Source: Pilasporangium apinafurcum
Taxonomy: Eukaryota > Oomycota > Peronosporomycetes > Pythiales > Pythiaceae
DNA: 64,000 nucleotides
NCBI GenBank assembly: GCA_001600495.1
Contig: BCKE01000037.1
Span: 62,001 to 126,000 of the forward strand
Reading direction: 5' to 3'
The translations under genes were made by a program, and so were the position numbers. Shown piece by piece: positions 36,201 to 48,200 of this stretch. Each line of letters starts with the position of its first letter. Within the stretch, counting starts at the first letter, position 1. The notes under the pieces are model-generated. The model had not been told where the DNA came from and searched no databases. It saw only the letters and a program-made list of their open reading frames with translations.

Positions 36201-39200
36201 GAGCAAATGACGACAAATTATACAGCTCCCGGTCCTATGACGACTATGGAACTCATAGAAGCAACTGGAGGTCTACTTACACTCCAACTGATTCCTCCCC
36301 TTGATTTGGGTGGAACTACAGTTCAAGGTTTCTTGGTTTATTTGGCTTTTGAAGGAGAATCTGATTTTGAGGTACAGTATCATTCATTAATGCTAGTCCC
36401 TCAGAAAGTATCTTCTATTGAACACAGGCTCACACCGCTTTCTGTGCCCTTAGATTGTTTATAATGCATCGAATGACAATTCATCACTAATTCAAGTGAG
36501 TGTTAGCGATGCCGAAACGAATTACACGGTGAAAGCCCAGGTGTGCGAAGTAAAGTACTGCTTCGATAATAGAGATTTGTAAGCTAAAAGTATTCTTTCC
36601 GTGGGATCTAGGCTATCAATTTTGTGGGAATTGGCGATATGTCCAAAGGGTTCGCATTTCGTAGTGGTCAACTTTCGCGTCCAGGCCCCCTACGTCTCTC
36701 AAAACTAGCACATGCATCGACTGGAGGCTCCATCGGTATCTCATGGGACCCCCCTGTAGACACGGGTAAATTTGTCTCATTGAACTCACAATCTCGCTCA
36801 TTTACTGAAAATGTTTTCCTTTCATCGTGTTAGGTGGTTATAAAAATTTGTCATACGTCTTTTATCACCGTGTGCAGGGTCAAGGAGAGCGATTTCGACT
36901 GGCGTATTACAATGCTATCGGGCTAGAAGCATTCATTTACCGGTTGACAGCAGAGACAGTGTACGAAATCGTTGGCATCTCCTGCATTCCTGACGATATG
37001 GTTTACCTCGCTTGGGGGACGCTTTCTTCCAAAGATGCAAGCATTGCCATTTCGGGTACGGTATCTGACAATATCTGGAACTCCAGTAAATTCTTTGAAT
37101 TTTCGGTACGTGGAGCTCGATAGCGTAGCAATGACTTTGATTATCATGCCGCTCCGGAGATGTTTACGTTCGTGGGTATTGCAAAATTAGGAGTATTTAT
37201 TCGAAGTTGATCAAGAACGTACCACAGATAATTCAGTGGCTTATATGAAAACGGTAGCGGGGAATGATTCTTCAACTGCGATTATGGATCTGGATGATGG
37301 CGCGGAAGAATATTTGTATCTTCGTGGGAGTGTTAGTGACATGAAGAACTTTTCGACGACAGCACCGACGCGACCTGGTCTTCCACCTAAGCCTACCTTA
37401 TCTTACGCTACAGGAGGGGCGCTGCATATTCGATTGTACTCTCCAAACGATACAGGTAAAACATTATGTATTGCGTGTGTGTTAAATGATGGAAAAAGAC
37501 TTAATATGATCTGTTGACGTAACTAGGGGGTATTGCTATTAATGATTTTGAACTATATGTCAACAACAAGAGCGTACGTTGTGTATCAACTACACTTTCA
37601 CACCCTCGTTTTTTCATGGACTAAGCATGTCACAAATTTCTTTAGGTTATTGGAAGCTTTTATGATTACGCGTCAGAAGGCTCAATGACACTCCAAATTA
37701 CCGTCCAAATTGGTAATTTGAACCCGGAAACAGACTATGAATTCATTTACCTTGCTATTAATGATGTATCGCCCTGCTCCGTGGTTGATCGGAGTATGAT
37801 CCAACCTGCTGTCTTTCAAACAACTGGTCCGACGTTGCCTATCCCGATTGAATGGGTCAACCAAGCCGGGTCTACAGGTGGTGGGATCCATGTGGAATGG
37901 GAAATTCCCATGGATACGGGGAGCAATGGTACTATCTATTACCAACTCTTCATGAGCGCGACCAGATTAGTGACACCAGTGTGGACATTGGTATATAACG
38001 GTACGGAAACGTCATATTGGAAGACCAAGCTTATGCAAGCAACAGACTACATGTTCAGGGTTTCGTCCATGAACGAACTCGGGTATTCGGATGTCTCCAA
38101 TGCGTTCACATTTAGTACTTCCTATGTCTCCGTACCTGGACCCACTGGTGAATTGACAATGATTACTACCACAGGAGGTATGATCCATTTCTCCTGGGCG
38201 AGTCCTGATGATGATGGAGGTAGCCCTATCACGTACTACACTGTGAGCGGTAACAACAAGGAAGTTGTTGTTGAGACGACGGAAGTGTACTTCGGTGGGC
38301 TTTCTGCCAGCACCGAGTATACTTTCATTGTATACGCTGGAAATAGTTTGGGGTCAGCAGCTGATGGTGGCGAGGCAACATTTAAGACGTCTGTCTCCAC
38401 ACCTCCTGCCCAAGTAGAGACCATCAATGTGGTCGATTCGTCGGGTGGAGCAGTAATATTGTCAACTGCCGCTCCAAGTGATACTGGGGGAGTTGATATC
38501 AATAGCTTATTGTACACCGTATTTGTGAACGGTGTAGCAGTATCTTCAACATTCGTTCGCCGCTTGTCATCGTATACTTCCAATGACCAATCCAGTCGTC
38601 GACTTTCGTCTGTTGACACAATGAGTAACGGACTACTTCAGCGTCGGTTAGTTGCAGATGATACGTCATTGATATTTATCCAAGTGGGAAGTTTGGTGCC
38701 ATTGAGATCCTACACGTTCACGATGGCTGTATCCAACGAAGCAGGAAGTAGCGAACCGAGTGGAAGTGCCTCTGGGGATACACAGGGCGTTTCTTTTCCA
38801 GGAACACCTGATCCCCCAACTGCGGTGCATATTACCGGAGGATCACTGTCGTTCGTATGGACTGATCCTGTAGATTCAGGAGGACTACCCATCGTATCAT
38901 ACTTGCTCGTGGTGAAAACGTTGGGCCAAGAAGTTGAACGCTGCGAGGGCTTAATGCTGTTATGTATGGTTGGCAGTTTAGAGTCTCTGACAGAATACAC
39001 CATTACATTAGTAGCTTACAATTCGCTTGGACCATCGAGTGCGAGTACCCCTGTCACGTACACTACGACAGTAATGTCAGCACCGCAAGCACCGCATCAT
39101 CTGAGCGTGAAAGCCGTTACAAATGAATCTGTAACACTGATGTGGGAGCCGTGTACAGATTTTGGAGGTGCAATTATCCGGAGCTATTTCATTCAAGTCG

Positions 39201-42200
39201 TCGCAGTGTCGAATACATCAGATACTACGTCCATGAGTGTTCCATTCAACAACTTAACTACCACAGTAGAAAGCTTAATGCCAGCTCTGGAGTACTATGC
39301 AACAGTGGTAAGTGCCAACCACATTTTTTGGTATATATGCAATTTGAACTCGCTGATATACGTACGCGAATATTGTAGCAAGCAATGGCCGATGAAGATT
39401 TACAGGGTGACGAAAGTACTCGTGCATACTTCACCACAGTTCGTGAACCTAATCAACCTCAACCACCTCGTATTGGATGTGGTATGTCTGCTTTGACACT
39501 GCTCTGCTTGATTAATGATGTATTTGTTCTGAACTAATCGTTGGCTTATTTTTTTCTCCTGGAAACAGTCTCGAATTCAACCGTCACATTGCACTGGGAT
39601 GAGTCTGAAGATGCTGCGGAGTATTTCCTGTACCGCGATGGTTCTCTCGTCGTTTACCATGGGTTAGAAACGTACGGAGAGGACACTTCGATTGTTGTAG
39701 GCACGACTTATTCGTACCAAATTGCAACTGTGGATTTCAATGGACTATCTTCCATCCTCAGCGATCCAACTGTATATGAAGTCATGGCGTCTGACGCGGC
39801 ATTTCGGTGTGAAGGGAGATCAGGGGTGATTCACCTGAGTGACTATGAAAACTCAACTCGGCAGCAGTGGTTCATTGTTCCTGAAAGTCCCACAGATATC
39901 ATCTTGAACGTACGAGCCGGTGTTTTTCCTCACTATAAGCAAGATGATGAAAACCCATTTTATTCTTACATATTGCTTTGGCGTTGTTGTACTGTAGATT
40001 ACTTCATTCTGGGTTGAATGCGATTATGATGTCGTAACTATCGAAGTGACAAGCATGAACGAAATACAAACCTTGTGGAGTGGGGGGTGTAGGCGTATGG
40101 GTACATTTCAGCTGGTGTCTGACGCCGTTGACATCGTCAATATCACATTTATTTCGGACGAAAGCGTCGAATATGCAGGATTTTCCATGACGTATGAGCT
40201 GGATAATAGCACAGAAGGAAGCAATATCATCCCATGCCCTGGTCCCAGAATTTGCTCTGCCAATGGAGCTTGTCGAGATGGAAGTTGCTCGTGTTTTAGT
40301 GGGTTTGTTGGCGAAGATTGTAGCAATCTTGTGCTATGTCCACAGAATATTTCTGAATGCGCCGCCGGTGAATGTGATTCAATTTGTTTTGAATCTCGAC
40401 GCAATTTAATCGCCGTGAGTTTGTCTGGTAGTGACTCCCAAGGTACGGGAGACATTATGGACATTTCGATAGCAGGAAAAGCCCCCAAAGCAGTGTACTC
40501 CCTGCATCAAGCTCTTAAGATGGCAACACCAAATCAAAAGATTCTGCTATATCCTGGAACCTATGAAACCATTTTGAATTGTGACCTTGAGATCCAGACT
40601 CAAAATGTTACCATCCGAGGTTTAATGGGTCCATCTCTCACCATAATTGACTGTAATGGAATCTTTAGTGGGTTGAAAATATCAACTACTGGTACAAAAT
40701 TACAAGATTTTGCCCTGGTCAATGCCAATTCCAAATCGAGTGGAGGTGCTATCCATCTAGTTAATGCAACTGCACAATTGGCTGGACTTCTTGTTCAGAA
40801 TGCGGAGGCAGTCGAAAGTGGTGGAGGTATATATATGCTGCATTCCGAGTTGACGGTGTCCGACACTAAGTTAATAAAATGCTCCGCTACAAATGGTGGC
40901 GGTGTATTCCTGGATAGTGGATCATTAATCTTGAGCAACTCTGTGATATCTTCCAGCTCGGCAAAAGATGGTGCCGGCGTATACGCGACAAGCAATTCCG
41001 TTCTCAAAGGTGATACTGGATCCAAAATTGAACACAATGTTGCCATTGATCGGGGAGGTGGATTATTTTGCTTGGGCGACGTGACGGCGCATTCTGTGGT
41101 TGTGGAGGATAATTCAGCGAGTATCGGTGGAGGGATAGCAATAAAACTGGGTCAATTTTTGCTATTTTCGAGCGAAGTTGCAGCCAATGAAGCCACACTC
41201 AATGGTGGAGGTATTGCTGCCCTCGAACAGGCAAGCCTTGTGTCAAACTCGTCACGTATCCGTGAAAATCATGCTAGTACAGGTGGAGGCGGATTATATG
41301 TGATCTCCAACGAAAGTGTGGTGTTCGATGAAGATTCAATCATTTCAGATTGTTCAGCAGGTAAGAGAATGTGTAATTTTACGTTAGCTGATGCACAATG
41401 CAACAGCATAACTGATTTTGTTCATCTATAGAAATTGGGGGTGGCATGTTTGTAATGTTGTCAAGTGCAAATATCGTTGGTGTGACGATCACGGATTCAA
41501 TAGCGATGACCGCTGGCGGATGTGCTGCGTTCCAGCATAGCTCTGTATCGCTTGAGTCGTCTTTTCTTCATAACTGTGGAGGAACGAGTACTCCGAAGGG
41601 AGGCGGAGCGTACTTTGCTGGTCAAAGTGTAATATACATCCAATCGACCACTTTCGATTCGAATTCCGCAGCAAATGGTGCTGGCCTGTACATTGATGAT
41701 AGTCAGATCAATGGGACAAATACCGTTGTTGCGAACAATACCGCCACAGGATCAGGTGGCGGTGTTTTTATAGTTGGGGCTGGAGCCTCATTCAGCGGAT
41801 TTATAGTTAAAAATTGCTCTGGCCAACAAGGCGGCGGTATATTCATTAAAAATGCAACACTGGCGATGCTGTCGGAGTTAACGATTCTCGCAAACGAAGC
41901 GAGCGAATATGGTGGTGGACTTGGACTCAGCTGGTCTTCTGCGTCAATAGCAAATGTGTTGGTGACTGAAAATACAGCAAGCGTTGGTGGCGGAGCCTAC
42001 GTATCGAATTCAAATGTGTCAGGAACTTTAGTTGTGAGCTTAAATAATGCGAAGAGAGGTGGGGGCGTGGCCACCAATGGCATTTCACGTCTTCAAAATG
42101 TCGACATAAAGTCCAATACCGCCGATGAAGGTGGTGGTGGATTGTATGCTTACTCAGGATCTCTACAACTACGAACCATAAGCATCCGATCAAGCAGTTG

Positions 42201-45200
42201 CTTGGAAGGTATCGGTGGTGGTGCATATTTAGTGCATACTCTTGTCATCCACAAGCATTTGACTATTTCAGAGTGCTCATCCGCTCTTGGAGGAGGGATC
42301 TACGTCGATTCATCAGTATTCCGTGCCGAGGCAGTATCAAACGCTGTATCACTGTTTGCACTTATTACTGCGAATGAAGCGTCAGTGGAAGGTGGTGGAA
42401 TCTTCATTGCAGGTAATGGTTCGGTGGTGAGAGAGTTCGACGTTTCCAACGGTGTGGCTGTCATTGGAGGTGGTATTGCATCGACAAATAGTTCAAATTG
42501 TGTGATAATGAACGGAATTGTGGTAGACTCATTTGCGGCACAATCGGGCGGTGGAGCATATTTTGGTCCGAAGAGCAGCTGTGCTTTCCGAAGCTCGACG
42601 ATTAAGAGGAATCGTGCGACAGTCTCAGGTGGTGGTCTATCGGTACAAAATGGGATTTTATCGCATTCCAATCTTAGCATTCTATCGAACGAAGCCGAAA
42701 TGGGTGGAGGGATCTTTTTGCAGGGAGATACAGGAACTTCAAGTGTGGTTGGATGGGTTGATATACAGCAGAGTGGATTGCGTTCTCTTGTCGATAGCAA
42801 CATCATAACATTGAGCACTCAAAATGGAGTCAATGTGTTCATACAATGCAGTACTATTTGTAACTTATCGCGAACGATAATATCTGGAGGGACAGTGACG
42901 AACGGCAACGGAGGTGGCATGTATATTACTGGAACCGGCAATACTACCGTTAAGGATGTGCTTCTGAAAAACAATCAAGCTGACAAAGGTGGTGCAGTGT
43001 TCATCTTTGGAGCAAACGAGACGACACTGATCAACGTTGGGATGGTTGACAACAATGCGACTAGTGGTGGTGGGCTATATGTCGAGAGTACAGGAGAGCC
43101 GCCCTACATTGAACTGATCGATTCCGTCTTGTACAACAACAGCGCAGTTACAGATGGAGGTGCTATCACTCTCAATTACGCGAAACTTTATGCCGCACAG
43201 CTATTGGTGGTAGATAACAGCGTGGCAGACACTGTGCAGGGGATTGGGGGGGGGTTATACATGGAAATGAAGACGGAATTTGAGATCGATGAGAGTCTGT
43301 TTGTATACAATTACGCTCAATATGGCGGATCGATCGTGGTAATCTCGGGATCTTTTGGTGTTATCGATGGGACGAACATTACAGGTGATATGAGCACTTT
43401 TCAATCATCAACAATTTGGCAGGACCGCTTCTACAACGTGATTGGGCACGAATACATGAATTATGACTCCACTTCTGGGGACAAGTCCAGGAAGACTTAC
43501 AAAGGCGGTCTAGTATACCTCTCGGACGAAAACAGCCTTATTAACATTTTTGCATCATCTCTTACCTACGGCAGCGCAGATTATGGTGGCGGCATGTATG
43601 TTCGCAACGATGCATGGATATATATCGAGTCATCAGAGTTCATGTACAACAGCGCGACAGAAGCTGGGGGCAGTATGTGTGTAACAAGTTACTCCCAAGT
43701 CTACGTAAATTATTCCCGGATTGCGTTCAGCGGTGAGTAGAATGAAGTACACGCACGATTATACCTTGCCGAATTGCCGGCTTCATGTATTGATAGTTTG
43801 TCATGGTATGCAACTGTAGTATCGAGCAATTTTGGTGGAGGTGTTTTTGTCCAGGATACATCAATTGTAAGTTTAGTCCAATCGTCGCTGACAGATAATA
43901 TCGCAGACGATTCTGGTGGGGGGCTTTACGTGGACACTGGAGAGGGAAATCAAGCCAACTTGGATTATACCCTCATTGCGCGGAACCTCGTCAAAGGCCA
44001 AGGCTGTGGTAAAATCTATTTCTTCTAATGAGATATCCTGCGTGAATCAATATGGTTACTAATGGGCACCGGGTAAATGTTTTGCAGGCGTGTTTGTCGG
44101 ACGAGACGCTCTATTGATGACCAATCACAGTACGTACTCCAGCAATGGCGGGGNTTCAGCTACAGGAAAAAACGAAGGGGGCGGCGCAATTGCGCTCGTG
44201 GATGCAACAGCACACGCTGAAAAATGCACTTTCTGGAATAATACTGCGCTCGACGGAGGTGCAGTGTTCGTAGACCGAGCTTCACAATTTTTCATCCATT
44301 CGTCTACTGTTTTTAGCAGCAATCAGGCAGATCAAGCTGGGGGTGCTATCGCTGCCAAGGTGAAAGCCAACGTCGAGATCCAAGAAGGGGCACATTTTGA
44401 AAAGAACATAGCCGATAGGGGAGGCGCTATGGCTGCGTCTGATTCTTGCAAATTCACATTACAAAGCGTTACGTACACCAAAAACCAAGCAAAAAGCAAC
44501 GGCGGAAGCATCTATATCACAGATCTGGCCACTGTGAAATTAAACGAGTCCATATTTGTGGGAAATTCTGCTATTCTTGGTGGCGCCATCTATGTGGACA
44601 TGAAGTTGAGTGTTACGCTGCAAAACAGCAAATTCTCCCAGAACTCTGCATTATCACGTGGGGGGGCGTTGTATTACAAGTCAAGAGAGGATATTATTAC
44701 TTCCGATATCACATGTGAACGCAATCGAGCACCCAGCGGTGGATGTATATTTTGGCTATCGTACCAAGAAGTCTTTCCGGTGTATCCATGTGATCGTTGT
44801 ATCATGAAAGCAAATACATTGTACGACATTGCAACGAATACACATGACGTGCAAGTCATGTGGTGGCCAGAGAATGTCACGAGCGGAGTGTCTATCTTGG
44901 AACCGCCCGATGAAGAATCGTTCGAACCGCTTGAATCGACGTCAAAAAGTATAGCGGACTCAACTTTAGTCTGGCCGCGGTTGAAAGCAGTTGATTTATA
45001 TGGTCAGATTGAGGTTCTGGATACGCAGACGGAGTGCACCGTAAGCGGAACGCGTGCTGAGGTTTTGAGCGGCTTGATCAAATTCAAACCACGAGATTCC
45101 ATAAAAGCCGTTGCCGGGGTAATATCGTATGAAGAGGCTACGTGTACGGGAGAGCCTAGCAATTCGAGCTATATATTAAACATGTCGTGCGTGTTACCTG

Positions 45201-48200
45201 AAAAGAAAGCCATCGCATTTTTGCATAATGTCACGATGCTGCCGTGCAAAGCTGGGTATTCAACGGAAGACGGGTATATTGATTGCTTCTCGATAATGCC
45301 TTTTGTCGTTTTGCTAACATACGCATTATTTCGTCAATAGAAAATGCTATCGGTGTCTCAAGAATCGATACAGGTAGATGCACAGATTCACAGTACCGCA
45401 TTTGATTCATCTAACTAACGTATGATGTTTGTTATAATTTCAGCATGGATGGTATCCAGTGTTATGATTGCCCCACCGGCGCCCATTGCAACATGACTGT
45501 GCGCCGCGCAACAGAAACCATTGCACTTGATTATGGTACTACATCTCCTCGTACCGAACTGGGTTATTATTTGTTCACAGCACCTGCATCAAAGCATACC
45601 CGTCTCTGTGATCCAAACCAATGGGCAAGCGATGATCCATGCAAAGCACTCGTGACTTCTAATTCTACGATCACTGAAGTGATTCACGCGTGTTCCATTT
45701 TGAATGGCTTTAAAGCATATTGGCCTGCCGATCGCATCTTTTCCTGCCTATCTGGCAAATCGTTCTATGCGTGCGATGTACGTTAATGAAAGTCTGACAA
45801 TAAGAGCTTTAGTTCAACCAAACTAATGGGTTGTATTTTCGTGTTAGATTGAAGATGCATGTGAAGCGGATATCACAGTCGAAGAACAGTCACTACGACC
45901 TCCCAACAGTTCGTGTACGGAAGGATACGATCGTGCAATCTGCTCGGTTTGCGCGTCGAGATACAAGAAAACCAAAACGAATGCTTGTGTCCGTAAGTAA
46001 TTTCCAACCAACCATCTATGTATGCTAAGTATCTGGCTCATTTTCATGATTTGTTGCGGTTTTGATTTTCATAGCTTGCGACAAGGCGAATGCAGAAGCT
46101 CGAGCCGCGCTGCGATGGCAAAATTTTGTTATTCCTGTTTTGGTTGTGATCGCCTTTATTGCCGGAATCTTCGCTGTTCGATTGTATCTGCGCGATTTCA
46201 CGGAAATTGTGCTACTGGAAAAGGCTGAAGCTGATCGACGTATGAAACACCCCCATGATTCAAAACGAAGACAGAGTATGTTAGAGCGTGCAAAAGACCA
46301 GTACGATCGACATTCAATGATTATATTTGACCGCCTCGAACAAATTAAGAACCGATTTCGACGCAAACCGAAGAAAAAAGTGAAGTCGCTTTTTGGGATT
46401 GAGCTGGAACCGCAATCACGTCCGTTTCCCGTGAAGCCGGGCAAGTTTAAGATCTTTATTGGATTCTTCCAGATCTTTGGCAACTTTCGTAGTTCATTTA
46501 CGATCAAGTGGTCCTCTGATGTACAGAGCGTCATGGATGTTTCTGCGCAGTTCAATATTGTATGTTCACTAGATGCATAGGAGAAAGTGAGCACACTGAT
46601 TACGTTTTTGCTTTTATTTTTTTGCATAGGATTTGGTGGCCATTGCGGGGATTGATTGTGTCATCACCAAAAATTTTTATTTTGACTTCACGTACGTCTA
46701 ACGCTTTGTCGCGTTCATGCTAGCCATTCACATGCTGATTCAATATTTATGCGGTGTTTTGCTTTGTGACATGTATAGGGTGACAATACTGCTTGTAATC
46801 ATCACACTCTCAGTGATCACCATCTACTTCTACGCAGGCATGCGAAGCTACCGCGCAAAGCTACTTTTGATTCCCCGGAATTGTCTACGGTGTGGGCTAC
46901 CTGTCCTTGAACACGAAAAAGTTCGAAACGACGCGGAGAGTTTCAATCCTTACCACCTCGCTCGGTTTTGGTGGCAATCGAGGCAGGAACTCCATCGGAG
47001 TAAAATGACCATCAACACAGACCCGCATAATCGGATGAAAAATACGACGCCTTACGCGGAAACTCGAAAACTCAAGCGTGAATTGGGTATGTCGCAAGTG
47101 AAGACACCCTATCTTGGTGTCTTCCGTTCCACACATTCACAATGTGCGACAAGGCAGGAGCTCAAAGGAACGATCCTAGAGCGCACCATCCGCAGCAACC
47201 TCCGTGTGTGGCAGGCACGCGTGAAATTACGCATGAATTACCTCACATATCGAAACAAATGCCTAAAGCTTTACTGCTGGATCGCATTATTTCTTTACCC
47301 GACGGTATCCAAGACCATACTGACGATCTTTAATTGCCAAGAAGTGGGGGATGTGTATTACTTGGTCGTGGATCGACGCATTGTTTGCTACAACGCCACG
47401 TGGACTGTCTTTGGTGTGATTGCTATGATCGGTGTCGCAGTGTGGGTCGTAGGAATTCCGTTCTTCTTTTGGATTTTGATCCGCTTGGCTCAAGATAGAG
47501 GAATTGCTGCTCGGCTCAAGTTGCTACGAAAGCCACAGTGCCGTGCGCTGCGCAAGAAGTGGTTGAAGGAGGTGCTGAAACAGCATGCTGCCGATGGGAT
47601 CTATGTGAGGGAAATGGATAATTTCGATGTCCAAGACGAGGAACTGGCAAAGTACATGAAACGAAAGAATCTGACGGTGAATGAACACATAAGTGTGATA
47701 GGGCTCTCGATAGCTGTTTGTTACTCATTTTGTGTGCTCTGTGGTGTATCAACGTATATTAGGATTCGACGGTAGAGGCACGACTTGGTTTTATTTACGC
47801 GGATTGTAAGCATCTTCTTCAGCTGTAACTATCTATCATTTGCAAATTCTTACGCACCGCTGTTTTTTCTGCAGACGACTATACATATTGGTGGTTTGAA
47901 GTGGTGGACTTGTCGCGAAAACTCTTTCTGAGTGGTGTGATCATCTTTGTGCAAAACGGCAGCATCGAGCAGGTACTTCTCGCCATCACTGTGTGGTAAG
48001 TCCAACTACATATCTTGATCTTGATGTCTAATCATTTCATTCTAGATTTATTGACACTATGTCTCTCTATTACTCTTACACGGTAGTTTGATCACAATGT
48101 GGTTTCTGCTTTTCTTCCAGCCGTACGGAGATCATTCCGACAATTTGATCGCCAGTGTGATGCAGCTGCAGCTCTTTTTAACCCTGTGGCTTGGTGTGAT

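Noticed and set aside
40400-44760. Recent transfer of the PMP-like region from a bacterium
   Set aside because: It has several ordinary introns and base composition like its neighbours, so recent transfer is not supported by the sequence.
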